From contig VDFB02047230.1 of the NCBI GenBank assembly GCA_007258455.2, positions 153,747,797-153,811,796 of the forward strand: DNA of 64,000 nucleotides, given 5' to 3'. Shown here one piece after another: positions 1 to 11,500 of this stretch. The notes beneath the pieces are model-generated. The model saw nothing but the letters and a program-made list of their open reading frames with translations. It searched no databases and had not been told where the DNA came from. This DNA comes from Sequoia sempervirens (Eukaryota; Streptophyta; Pinopsida; Cupressales; Cupressaceae). How positions within the stretch are numbered: the first letter of the stretch is position 1; every line of letters starts with the position of its first letter. Made by a program: the position numbers and the translations under genes.

Positions 1-340
1 TTGGTTTAGTCTTTAATTTAGATTTTTAAATTAGATTTTGTTTAGTTTCTAAAATTCAAATTATATTTTTTTAAACTTTGTTAATTTAAAGTAGATTCTT
101 TAACTTTGTTAATTTAAATTAGATTTTTTAACTTTATTAATTTAAATTAGAATTATTAATTTATATTAGATTTTTTTTTAATTTAGATTAGATTTTTAAT
201 TTTATTAATTTAGATTAGTTTTGTTTTAAAGTTTTAGTTTAGTATTAGATTAATTTAGTTTAATTTTAGTTTTGTTAACTAATTCTTTTTAGATTTAATT
301 TTGACTAGATTAAATTAGATTTTTAATTCCAACTTTTGTT
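1..340. repeat. AT-rich degenerate repeat
   Basis: Short variants of a phrase like 'aatttaaattagatttttt' recur every 30-45 bases with no open frame. The stretch is almost pure A/T with scattered G. It looks like a decayed low-complexity tandem array or the AT-rich end of an older element. No promoter or gene signal can be separated from the background. Confidence 0.5.
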
Positions 341-2161
341 CTTCTGGTTCTTTCTGAATTTTTTTTCACAAAGATAACAGCTTCTGCAGGACGCGGTCAG
401 AGAACTTGAAACACACTAACTTTGAATTGCAGGACGGTGACAAAGACTTGAAAACAAACACTTACGCTTGTCAAAGATCTTATTTAAAAAAACATTGTGT
501 TTGTTTTCCTGCTTTTCAATTCACATAGTCTAATTAGGGCTTCGTTAAAATTCTTAGGAGTTTCGATAGTGAGTAGGTAATTTGGCTCTTTGTTACATGG
601 AGGTGATGACCATGGATAAATCTAGGCTCCTGATGATCTTACTAATATGACGAACTCTTAGAGAGCGGGGCAAGGTAGTGAATCTTTAGCACTTTCACTC
701 ATTAGGGGATTATGCTCTTCTCTCATTGAGAGAATCAGAAACCCAAAAGCGTGTGGATTTGGTGAAGTGAAACTAGCTCGGTGATTAAGGTTGTTTAGCG
801 TGTTTGGGTAAAGAGATGGGCTAGAGAAGTATGCTTTTCTCCTTTTGGGAGAATCATAAAATCAGAAACCCGAATCCGAGCCATGTCCAGTGTCACCTTT
901 AGAGGGCCTGTCGGAAGTTGAACCTCCGGGAACGACCCAAGTGAGTACACACCTATCGTCGGTGATTCCACCTCACTATAATAAAGAACGTCTTGTTGAG
1001 TCTAAAGATTCCAAGACCATAGTAAATTCTTTTCCATGACTTGGACGATCATCATGGAAAAGCTCTGTTTATTGCACTGAGCGGTGCCGCTCTGAGCCCT
1101 GCTTGCGGGGGTGTGTGATTTTCAAGTGTTGGTGTGGCTGCGAGGCCCGAACTCTGTATTAGAGGCACTGAAGGTTATTGTGAACGGAATCCAAGTAAAA
1201 ACCTCTTAGTTAGTTTCCTACCCAGTTCACCTCCGAAAGGAGTCATAATCTTTGCGCAAGGAGGGGGAAGAATCTCTTCGTATGTTGATCATACACAGAT
1301 TCCCATCATAGGCATACACCTGGACGTTTGAAGGCGGTTGCGACACTGGCCCCTGCTACAAGGGTAACCTTTGAACGTACACTGTTGAGTCCTTGGAAAC
1401 ACACCAAGAAACGAGAGCCACTCTAGGGGAATTTGACATGAGCATGTGAATTACTACCGATATGCACATAGCTTGATAGGGCAAAGGTTTTGGCTTCTCA
1501 CCATTTTCTTTGGTAGGGATAACTATGTGTTTGTTTTTGAGTCTTAAACATTGTCCAAACATCTTCAAACAAGACTCCCCCGATACTATCAAGTTGCTTT
1601 GTCCTTGATAGATCTGTTATCGACTACTTTTTGTATCACAACTTGTCTAATTGAAACCTATGTGCTTGATCAAAATATGTTGATATACTTGCTTGATCTT
1701 TGAAAACAAACAACAAACTGAAATACTGAGTTCTTCGATTAGGTGACTTGTCCCAGTTTTAGAGACTTGTTCTGTATTTATGGTTTATGTGTCCTTGACC
1801 TTTTGAATTAGTGATCCTTGATCTCATAAGCGATTTTGCTTGAGATTGGAAAATTAGGAATTGTTCCCGTCAAATAGATAATTTTTTAGACTCTTTGATA
1901 ACACACTTGGAGAGTGCTAGTAGTCTCCTTGTCCACCCATTTTCATACAATTCAAAATTAGTACACTTTGTGTAAGTCATCCTCTTGATCCATATGTGCT
2001 AGGGTGTTCACCCAAGAATTGAGCACCTCTGTGGTAGTGTTGGTTTGCACCTATTTGCAATAGTTCTATTTCACCATCTCTCGGACAAGAGAAAACTTTT
2101 ACTATCCTAGTCTGGTATTGACGTTTCTTAGAATTGTCTGTTTACCTGAACTCTCCCTTTC
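341..2161 (+). other. Long non-coding leader, probably retrotransposon LTR/5' region
   Basis: About 1.8 kb of moderate-GC sequence with frequent stops in all frames lies directly upstream of the gag-like ORF at 2162. It contains a diverged internal repeat: near 710-746 and again near 828-872 a block reads roughly 'tatgcttttctc', then 'gagaatca', then 'cagaaaccc'. The position ahead of a gag-like ORF and the lack of coding potential suggest an LTR plus 5' leader. No matching second LTR or clear primer-binding site was found, so the boundaries are unknown. Confidence 0.35.
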
Positions 2162-2923
2162 ATGTCAGTCACAACAAGATATCAAGTGATCCAAGGAAAG
2201 CGACCTCAGATAGTTTTTAACCAACTACCCCCAGTTCAGACTCATCAAAAGAGAAAGGAAAAGGAACCAATATTTGACCAGTCACCTAGGAGTCAGTTTG
2301 AAACCTATTTTGACCCAAAGAGCCATTTTAGTGACTTGAGTACCCCCTCAACACCTTCCCACTTAGGTATGGATATGAGTTATACTATCACTCGGCGGGA
2401 GAGGGAAGCCATGGATCAAAATCTTGATGATATCTATGAACAACACAGAAACAACATGATATTTGGAAATTCTTCTCATGATGATCAACCTGGTTCACCC
2501 CTCATTAATGCAATATATTTGGATGCCCATCAACGGGATGAAAGGTATAAGAGACGAGCTCACCAAGAACAATGGTCACAACACAAAGACCAAGACAATG
2601 AACCTTGTGATGCTCATGTCAATACAACGTATACCAATGACTTGTTCAAACAGTCTAGACCAAGCTCACCACTTCAACATACCTCAAGGTTCACAAGTGA
2701 TAGGCTCAAAAGAATTGAACGCGAAAAGAAAGCCTTTCTAGATGAACAAACTGCAAAGCAAGAAAAGTTTAGATAACTTGAGGAAGAGAGCCAAGCTTTA
2801 TTGGAAGTACAAAGGAAACTCGCTCAAGAGGAGCAAGATAGGCAGTTAGCCCACCAATTAAACAAACAATACAATACAAGGGGTGCTAACAGTGGACATA
2901 ATTCTCCTCCCTCCGCCCCTTCC
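2162..2923 (+). pseudogene. Gag-like ORF of unknown family, cut by assembly gap
   Basis: A 204-residue open frame starts at ATG 2162 and ends at TAA 2774-2776. The same frame then stays open into the gap (LEEESQALLEVQRKLAQEEQ...), so the TAA looks like a mutated CAA. The N-terminal part is polar and rich in Q, P and S. Residues from about 180 onward, continuing past the stop, are highly charged E/K/R/Q and would form a coiled coil. A Ser/Pro-rich stretch follows just before the Ns. No zinc knuckle or enzyme motif is visible. A retrotransposon gag/ORF1 protein is the likeliest class because of the repeat setting and long leader, but I do not recognise the family. The 3' end is lost in the gap. 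Confidence 0.4.
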
Positions 2924-3023
2924 NNNNNNNNNNNNNNNNNNNNNNNNNNNNNNNNNNNNNNNNNNNNNNNNNNNNNNNNNNNNNNNNNNNNNNNNNNNNN
3001 NNNNNNNNNNNNNNNNNNNNNNN
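2924..3023. other. Assembly gap (100 N)
   Basis: Exactly 100 ambiguous bases, the usual placeholder for a scaffold join of unknown size. The sequences on the two sides (gag-like ORF and LINE tail) need not be adjacent in the genome. Confidence 0.98.
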
Positions 3024-4457
3024 TTTTTTCCAGACCCACTATGCGTATCATGTTGTGGGATGCTTTTTGTGCCCAATATAGGTTTCATAACTAGGACCAT
3101 GCTACTTATGATGGTCTAGTGAATTCCATTCCTATTGAAATGCTTCATAAGGTTAGAATTTATGGGACCAAACCTTGGTGAAAAGACTGGAAGTGGTTTC
3201 CAAACACCCCTTTTAGGAACTACAAGCCTTGACTTGGATATAGGTGGCTTTCACCACATTTTCCTATGATTCAAAGTTTTAACTAGAGGTGGCTTCTTCA
3301 ATCTCCCGCTGATGTTTGGCGTAAAATATTTGTTGTCACTTGGTCTGCAAGTGTTGAGCCGAAGCTCGCCCACTTTTCTTGGTGTATTCTTTTCTAGGGC
3401 TTGCCTGTGGGCTCTCAGCTGGTTCATCTAGGGGTTTGAGACCCTCGCTGCCCTTTTTGTGGGCACGCTGAGAAATTTAAGCATCTTTTCTAGTTTTGTC
3501 CTAGAGCTCAGTAGCTTTGGACTTGGATTCATGACTTTTTTTAGCCCTTTTGGCCATAACCTTTCTCTTGGCATATGGTGTTGTTTGGAGATTCTCCCAG
3601 AATTCCTACAAAATTCACCCAGCTTTGGCACACTTTTAGGGTGGAAATCCTTTTCAATATTTGGAAGGACAAAAGTGCTTGCATTTTTTCACGTTCTTAA
3701 ATGGATATTTTTGTTTCTCTATATGTTAAAGCTATGATTTTCTCTAATGTGCTTTTACAGGTTCAAGTGCAAGCTAACAAAGTTGCACTTGAGGTTGCTC
3801 ACCTCCAGGTTCTTCTGGATCACTGGGGCAATGCCCCTTGTATTGTTGCTCAGGTCCCCACTTCACCCACCTCTTCCCGCAGTTGGTCACCCTCTAGGGG
3901 CTAGCAGCGGAGTGGCTCTGCATGTCCCTATTCCTAGCCCCTACCTCAGTGGGACTTGCGCACTCATCAGCGCAACCATTCTCCTCCACTGCGGGCTACT
4001 TAGGGATGGCCTTCTGGTGGTGCTTCAGGGAGTGGTGGTGGTGGTGGGTGGCCCTTGGTTGATCCTCCTGCTTTTGGCTATGGGTGGCTAGGTACTGATA
4101 AAACATTCCCGTGTATGGCACTTGCTATCTCACCCCGGCGCGAGGAAGAAGATAAGGAAAAAAAAGATGCTGATGATGGTTGGGGTCCTCCTCCTAACGT
4201 CACTCCAGACTCCGCTGATGTATGGGGGAGAAATTTGGATGACAGAGACCCTCTTGGCTTTACTGGTACTGCTCTGGCCACTTAATGGCCTTTTTTATCT
4301 TTGTTATTTTGGACTTCTAGGCTTAGCCCACATTATATGTTAATTTTCTAGGCGCTACCCATGTGACTCTTGGGGTGTGCCTCTCTACCACCCACCTTTT
4401 TTTGTGGATATGTGTATTTATATTTGAATTAATATAGATACTTGCCTATTTATAAAA
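3024..4457 (+). mobile_element. LINE (non-LTR retrotransposon) 3' end, dead
   Basis: From about 3293 the plus strand reads LQSPADVWRKIFVVTWSASV and then PKLAHFSWCILF, stop, GLPVGSQL. Next comes CPFCGHAEKFKHLF (Cys codon at 3449), stop, and FCPRAQ. This is the layout of the zinc-binding domain at the C-terminus of plant LINE reverse transcriptases (zf-RVT): an aromatic LP-G-L segment, then CxxC, H and C. Later 'NIWKDKSACIF' matches the usual IWk-RN-iF ending of that domain. Several in-frame stops and frame changes show it is dead. About 700 bases of low-coding 3' region follow, ending in a short A run at 4451-4458. The 5' part, including the polymerase, is missing or lies beyond the gap. No target-site duplication was identified. 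Confidence 0.7.
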
Positions 4458-4730
4458 AAAGACACCAATTATTTAATTACTTCGCTAAATCACTTTATTC
4501 CCTAAGTCAATTGAATTATTAAAATATAATAATTTAATTAACTCACTTTCCCTCCAAATTTGAATAAACTATTCAAATTATCATAAAAAATCAAATCAAA
4601 CTAATGTAACTTTATAAATTGCAAAAGTCAAACTTGATTTGCACATCAACTCCAAAAAGGATTAATTAATTAAATCAATTGATCTAATATCCTCAGCCAC
4701 TTTCTTGATTGAGAAAATTGGGATTTCCCA
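4458..4730. other. AT-rich spacer, no feature seen
   Basis: A stretch with TTAATTAA-like phrases and no open frame or repeat pair that I can support. Confidence 0.5.
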
Positions 4731-4872
4731 ATTGAACAATCTATTTCTTGGCAGAGCAATCTATTTCCCAACAGAGCAATCTATTTCCTGACAGAGCAAT
4801 CTATTTCCTAACAGAGCAATCTATTCTTGACTGATCAATCTATATCTCTGACTGACCAATCTATTTCTCAAT
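4731..4872. repeat. Minisatellite, about 20-bp unit, 7 copies
   Basis: The unit 'agagcaatctatttcctgac' repeats head to tail about seven times. Early copies differ at one to three bases, and the last two are more diverged (actgatcaatctatatct). There is no spacer of constant unrelated sequence, so this is a simple tandem array and not a CRISPR. Confidence 0.8.
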
Positions 4873-6222
4873 CCCATAGATTATTCAATATATTTCTTCA
4901 ATCACACTAATCATGTAATCTATTTTCACAGATTATGCCCATCTAAATGCTCTCAACATCTTTCGATCATCAATCAAGATATTCTAGTACACAATCCTCA
5001 TTGTCCATTTCAAATCACAATTTTTATATAACAAACCTCTTTCCTCACAAAAAAGGATTAGAGAATCAACATCATTCACACAATGAAGTAATGCCAAATC
5101 AACAATGACAAAGCTTTGAATAAACATCTTCGATCAAACACACACACACACACACTCACTCTTCAAAAATCTCTCGCACATAGACAATGGAGGCTTCATA
5201 TTGAATTGAACAATGCAACATCATCAATACAGATACACTTTGACACGAGATGGTAACACTAATCTTTTTTTGTGAATTCATGTATGCTTTTCTATTTTAA
5301 TTTCATTCTTGAACTCAGTAATTGTGTAGTTTCATTTTGTGAGTGAATGGGCATAGATCTAGATTCTTGTCTTGATTAGATTAGTTTATATTTCATTGCA
5401 ATTATCTAGTTTATACTCGTAGATTTAGTATAGTAACTTTTTTTGTCGGATATTCAAGATCGTAAAGTGGATAGTGGATATGAAATTGGACCAACAGATT
5501 TATGATTTTATCTTTAGAAAATAGGAACTTTCTCTGTCGGATATTTAGAGCAATCAACTAGGAATATAGAGTAATCAACTGACTCCTAAGATATAATTAG
5601 GTGGAAACTAATGTTTTAGTCCATTGAAGTTTATATTCCTATACTCAGGTTTTGCTTCCAAGTGAAAACGCCCGAAAGTATTTCACATCAGCTCAAGGTA
5701 CTCTCCAACCTAGTTATGTCACTAATAACAATCCAAGTTTTCCTGAACCATCCATACCTGAACATTGCATCACAATCTATTCTTCCTACACATAAAAATT
5801 CCACATATTAACCCATTCTAAATAAAACATTTAATCATCATAAAACTATAATTAATAAATCATTTTAGTTTCATAAAGAAACCAATTTCATTTACTATAA
5901 AAACAAAAGTTGTATAAATCACAAAAAATCCATGAATCCTCCTAAATGTAGCTTAAATAAAGTTTATAAGATGGGTTTCAACATAAGCGGATTTCTACTA
6001 CAACTCTTAATGAATGTATTATAAGCATAAAACAAAATTCTTCACACTCAAAGTAATGTCATCAAACATTTATTCCAAAAGTATGTTTGCAAGAGTTAAC
6101 TAAAAATATAATGATTTTTTGCTTGGTTTATTTTATCAATATGCCATGTGGAAATGGAATAATCACTAAGAAACCCTTAAAATAAAAATGAAGTAAAGGT
6201 TCAAGAAAGGAAATTCCAATGT
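4873..6222. other. Intergenic, only a short (CA)n run
   Basis: No gene or element end could be supported. It contains a (CA)n microsatellite near 5138-5156 and two loose copies of a 'tgtcggatatt' phrase near 5446 and 5537. The rest is AT-rich unique-looking sequence. Confidence 0.5.
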
Positions 6223-7221
6223 ACTATTGTGAGCATACTTTTTTAAAATCTGCAAAAGCACTAAACTTCATACAAGGGTTAGCATTTTTACAATTCTACC
6301 AAAGTAAACTCCTATGAAATATCTTGCAAAATGCTTAAAACATGCAACAAAGAATGAAAGAAAGCTACAAGCACTATGAAAGCAAATCACAAGTTACCTA
6401 TTCCATAGTGGATTGGTGTCACATGTGCTAGTGACCCTTTCCCAACCCTTGATCAATAGCTAAAATGATGAAGTGCAATGGAGATGAAGAACAAGATTAT
6501 TTCTCAAACCAAGAGAGTAACCTTGCATAAAATTCTAGATCCTATGAATGAGGATTAATCCTTCTTTTATAGATTTTGTTGATGAGAGATTGGCCAAGAT
6601 GGTGAATGTGGGACTAAAGATCCTCCAATGAGAAGATGACACTTGTCAAATGGTGAGTGGTCAATGGTTGTGCAATATTTGGGAAGAGTGCCCATGAGAG
6701 GGAGAATTTGAATTCAAATTTTCCAATAAATGCTAAGTTTGACTTTGGAAGGGGACATGTAAGAGGCATGTAAGGCCTCATAAATGCTCTGTTGGGTGTA
6801 CATGTCCACTTGGGGGGAAATTCAAACTTGGAGAATATTCTCCCTTTATGCCAAGTTGAAAATAAAGAATTTTGATAAATCAATTAATTGCAATTTCATG
6901 TGCAAGTGGCCAAATCTAGAGAATGCAAGTGGGTGAGTATTTAATCAGGGTTAGATTAAATAGATGATGATTATGCTGATTTAATGCTGATTAGATGATT
7001 TTGACTTTTAAGACTTAAATATTTGTTTTATTTAAATCAGAAAAGGATGGAAGATGCATGTTTGAGATTTTAATTAAATAAAGCTTAATTTATTTAATTA
7101 AACTATGATTGAGCTTTTGATGATAAGAACTTGATTTACTAGGTGAATGGATGTGATGCATTTGATTTATTTATTGAGCGGATGAATATGCATAATGCTA
7201 ATTTGACGTGTCTACAACTAT
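6223..7221 (-). mobile_element. Solo LTR (Gypsy-type) with 5-bp TSD
   Basis: The element proper is 6228-7216 (989 bp). The top strand begins TGTGAGCATAC and ends GACGTGTCTACA, so the minus strand reads TGTAGACACGTC...CA, a normal TG...CA LTR. It is flanked by the 5-base direct repeat ACTAT at 6223-6227 and 7217-7221. No internal region or second LTR is present, as expected after LTR-LTR recombination. A TATA-like box (ctataaaagaag, minus strand, about 6563-6576) fits a minus-oriented LTR promoter. The terminal bases resemble those of the solo LTR at 22051-23707, suggesting a related Gypsy group. Boundaries rest on the end motif plus the matching TSD. Confidence 0.75.
6563..6576 (-). promoter_or_regulatory. 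TATA-like box of the solo LTR
   Basis: On the minus strand the sequence reads ctataaaagaag, the only strong TATA-type motif in this LTR. It sits about 640 bases from the LTR's 5' end on that strand, as expected at a U3/R junction. Whether it still drives transcription cannot be judged. Confidence 0.5.
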
Positions 7222-8195
7222 TATGTAATGATGATGAAGGAACTTATATGAGCATAACTTGCATACAAATCCCTGCCATTGAATTGCCATCCATCCAAAG
7301 AGAAAATAAGTAATGTAAGGATTTGAGAAATATGAGTCCAAAGGGTTATGTTGTAACGGTAATGGAATAACCATAAGAGCACAACTGAGGAACAAATTCT
7401 TGTGTCTATAATTATGTGATCCATAACTCTATTGGTCATGTGACACAATTGTGCTATAACAAATATAGGATGCATTCATGTGTGACTAAGTTTAATGTGG
7501 CTATGTTGTGATAGAAATGGAGGCACTCATATGAGCATAATTCATGTACAAATCACTGTCATGTCACAATTAGTTGTTAATCATCATTGGGTGCATTCTA
7601 GTTGACTCAAGTTTAACAGGTTACAATGTAATGATAACATGATCCAAGAGTGATTACCTCTTGTTGAAATAAAGAACCTATAACTTTGGTTGATATGCAT
7701 AATGGTTGTGTTATATCAATTATGTAGTACAGTCAAGCATGAACCATCTTTAATGGGCTATTCTAGAGACTGATCAAGATTTTCTAATCCTTATGAATGT
7801 TACTTAAAAGTGTACAACTTAAACTATAGACCAATTTTGTTACATATTTGAATGCAATCTTGGGTTACCACAAACTATAATAATGTGATATGCTAATAAC
7901 CATTATGGGAAGTATTAAAGCAAAACCTGGGAAGTATTAAAGCAAGACCCATGCTATATAGGATACATTCCTTAATCAGGTTTGCATACCTTAATGATCA
8001 AACACAAGCTTCCCACACACTCTAGGATACAATCCAAGATCATACTACACCCTATCAAGACAACTAATTTTTTGACCCAAGATTTAAGGTTGTTTTTAAA
8101 TACCAACATAAGCATTGGTAAGAACATGACTAGGGTACAGACCCTAAGCCTTTGTAGAAACATAAACCATAACTCTAGCATATTAGTGAGGTTGC
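7222..8195. other. Intergenic with one diverged duplication
   Basis: The phrase 'atatgagcataacttgcatacaa' (shortened) occurs near 7246 and, diverged, near 7533. Both are followed by similar words, so a segment of roughly 285 bp was probably duplicated long ago. No coding signal with recognisable homology was seen. Confidence 0.35.
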
Positions 8196-8700
8196 AATAC
8201 CAAAAAGATTGAGACATTGTCCGTTTGTTAGAAAAAAATTTAGTTGACAACAAAAAATACCCAATACCAGTTTTTTTAAATACCCATATAAAGAAAACAC
8301 CCAATGTCCTTTTTTTAAATACCAAGATAGTCAATAACAAAGGGTTCATTGAACACCAATTTTTTTTAATGCCTAGGAAAAATGATAACAAAATCAAAAT
8401 TTAGAAAACTGTGTAATACCAGAAAAGGTTGAGACCTCATTTGTTAGAAAAAATATTATCTCTATAGTGAAAAATATCCAATACCATTTTTTAAAATACC
8501 CATTTCAAGTGAAAACCTAGCATCGAAATACCCAAACAACCAATAAAAGAATACCAAGCATCAATTTTTGAACATACCCAGATATCTAGTAACAAAATAG
8601 TCAGCATCATAAAATTCAAATAGCCAAATAGTACTTCACGAAAACACCCAACATCAAATTTTTCAAATACCCAATAGGCATAACGTATACATCCAACTTT
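8196..8700. repeat. Diverged tandem duplication, about 218 bp
   Basis: A block starting 'caataccaaaaagattgaga' at 8196 recurs as 'taataccagaaaaggttgag' at 8414. Both continue with ttgttagaaaaaa and then a series of 'aaatacccaa' words. Many substitutions separate the copies. The whole stretch is rich in the word 'aataccca', so a still older short-unit array may underlie it. Confidence 0.5.
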
Positions 8701-9018
8701 AAAAATAAATTAAGAATGGTTTTCTTACCTCTGAGATGATCCACAACAAAAAGCTCAAAATCCTCAAGACATACTTCCAGGTGGGGAATTGTTTGATAGA
8801 AGGATTAGATTTGGCCACATTCTAGACCCGTACTTTGAGGCACTACTGGCAGGAGATTCCTCAACTGGGAAATCCATTTGATTACTGCTCAATATCTCCA
8901 TCTTCAAAACCCTTCAACCTCTATTTGTTTTCCTACTCTATTTCTTCTAACTAAGTAGTAGTTAAAAATTGTAGGAAAATGGTGGTCTTAATTATATCAT
9001 TTGATTTTTGTTACACAT

Positions 9019-9023
<5 letters not shown>

Positions 9024-9093
<70 letters not shown>
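9024..9093. repeat. (AT)n microsatellite, about 70 bp
   Basis: An uninterrupted alternating TA run. Length may be unreliable in assembly. Confidence 0.95.
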
Positions 9094-9097
<4 letters not shown>

Positions 9098-9169
9098 ATG
9101 CATAAGTGTCAACTAAAGCCTAAATTGATGGCTAGGAATATTTTCTCTCAAAAAAAAAAGTTTGATGCA

Positions 9170-9290
9170 AAAAATTAGTCATTTATAGTTGTGATATTAT
9201 CCAATGATCAAATTAGTCATTTATAGTTGTGTTGCAAAAAATGAGTAGAATTTAGTCATTTTTAGTTGTCATGACTAAAATTTTTAGTCA
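9170..9290. repeat. Short triplicated word next to Gypsy relic
   Basis: The word 'ttagtcatttatagttgt' occurs three times between about 9176 and 9268, the last copy with one change, at the point where the minus-strand protease frame is lost. It could mark the breakpoint where the Gypsy element was truncated. Confidence 0.5.
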
Positions 9291-10943
9291 CACAATCATT
9301 TATTTTCCAAATTCTACTAGTGCATTCGCGGAGTGAAGCCATGGATAGCCTAACTTCACACAAAATTGGTTTGATGACATGATGATGGTGAATGAGACAT
9401 TTAATGTTTTTCGGTCCAACTTTTAGAGGGATTTTTATCAAGCCCATCACAGGACAAGAAAAACCATTATGCATTTTAGTCCATGCCTTCAGTTTGTCAT
9501 TGGTATCATGATAAAGTTCATGCACAAATAGGAATTCTTCAATGATCATGTTCTCTACATTGATGGGATCAATTAATATCCCATTAGTAGGCTTGTCATT
9601 GATTCTTCCAGCTATATAAAGAGGACCATTGGGTGCATGTTTTAGTATGTATTTTTGTGAGAAATAAATATCAAGAGACATCTTGGTTGATCCCTTATGA
9701 AGTTTAGCTTCAATAAACATCACTAATTCAATTGGTTTATCCACATTTTCGTCTTTTATGTTTTTTGTCATCCATGTCAGCATTCATCACATCATTCTTT
9801 GTTTCACTAGCTTTAACAAATGAAATGGTATGTTTCAACATGGGATTTGTAAGGATTTATAATTTTTGGTTAGGAGGAGCTACAAACTTAGTACCTTGAT
9901 CATTCAAACCTCCAATTTGTAGATGATTAGAATCAATGAGGTCTTGCACAATATGTTTAAGATGCTTACAATATTTTGTATCATGTCCATTTTTTCAGTG
10001 ATAATGTCAATAATAATTTGTTCTATAGCCTACAAGAAAATATTTATTAGGATCAGGAGTTCTGACAGGAGGTAAGGAAAGCATATTCTTTTCCACAAGC
10101 TGCATCATGATATTATGAAGGGTGTCTAGTAGAGGATTTAATAGGATTTAATTTTCTTTTTCTATCCCCAAAGGAAAAAGGATTTTTCATCTTTATAGAA
10201 GCCACATGATTATCAACATTTTGATTTGGTTTAGGGGAATTAAGTTGTAAAAATCCCCTATTCTACTTCTTGAAAGATTGGTAATTATTTAGAGTTGTGG
10301 ATTTACATTTTTTAGGATTGCTAGGGGAATTTTTCACATCATGACCATGAGCCATATTTTAATAATCATGAAGGGTTGTACATAATTGTGTGAAGGATGG
10401 AAATTTCAACATTTCGAGCTTGGTTTGATTTTGTTTTGTAAATTTTCAATAAACATTTTTTGAAGGTCAACTTCAATAATCTTAATGTTTATTTGTGAAT
10501 AAAGCATTTGATAGTGTGCTATGAAATTAGTAACCTTTTCATCGTTATTTTTCTTGCATGTCATTAAATCAACTAGGGTCATCTTGGGACCCATGTGAAT
10601 GTGGAAGTGGTTATAAAAGGCATCAATAAACTCATTGAATGAACTAATTGAATTATTCGGTAAAGAGAAAAATCACTCTACAGAAGTATCCTTCAATGGC
10701 ATAGGGAATACTTTAACCAACTTATCCTCAAAGATGAAATCACTACATAGGGTTGTATAAGAAAAAAACATGGCTAATAGGGTCTCCTTTCCCACCATAT
10801 TTCTCAAATCTAGGAACTTCTATACCTTGTGGCATTTGTGTTCTCAATATCTCTAGGGACAACGGGTTGGTTTTGATGTATTGTGATAGTTGACCATTGT
10901 TGTTTTTATTTATGGTTGCGATTTGTTGTTGAAGGGCTGACAT
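9262..10943 (-). pseudogene. Ty3/Gypsy gag-protease relic
   Basis: Read on the minus strand from 10943 down. First comes a gag start with RTQMPQGIEVPRFEKYGGKG and DPISHV, the usual plant Gypsy 'mP-gy--PkFeky-G-gdP' block. Then comes a gag core (TLVDLMTCKKNNDEKVTNFI and DLQKMFIENL). Near 9960-10010 a CHYH, stop, KNGHDTKYCKHL segment resembles the CxxH...H...C finger between gag and protease. Finally there is a retropepsin-like segment, PLYIAGRINDKPTNGILIDP, in which the catalytic D-[ST]-G is now D-P. Multiple stops and frame changes break it. Reverse transcriptase, RNase H and integrase are absent: the frame ends at 9262 and is replaced by short repeats and (AT)n. Confidence 0.8.
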
Positions 10944-11500
10944 GTTTGCATAAGTATGTTAAGGATTTGGCATCATTTTTGTTATTGTAAGTGTTAGGAA
11001 ATATTTCATTCAACCCATGATCTTAATCCATTTCCTACATAACCCATGTGTAATGTGCCAATTGTTCAGTAAAGTAAAAATTTCTTAATTGTACACCAAG
11101 TAAAGGTAATGAGTAATAAAGCCATTGCAATAAAAAAAATTCTTTCTTTTCTTGAAAATATACAAACAAGATGCCATATCATATTACAATAAAGATTTCA
11201 CTTTCATTACGATAACTTCACAAGTACATGTAACAAGAATACATACCTTTAGAAACGTAGCTCCAATGAGCTTTAGAAAAAAATAGTTGTAAGATGGTCC
11301 AGGATATTCCCTTTCAAATCTTGGTTCTTCTATCACTTTTTGTGGAGGAGAAGCATCACTCAGGTGCTTTTCTACCAACCACAGACTCATAATGTGGTCC
11401 CCTACACATCCATCATATAGTAGATGGCCCTTCCCTTTGATGAAGAGATTGGTAGAGTAATCGATAACAACAACCAATTGAGCATGGTGTTGTGTCCTAC
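10944..11500 (-). other. Probable 5' leader of the Gypsy relic
   Basis: On the minus strand this lies upstream of gag. It holds a 97-residue open stretch (11184-11477) with no recognised motif and otherwise stops in all frames. An LTR end or primer-binding site could not be located. Confidence 0.3.
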
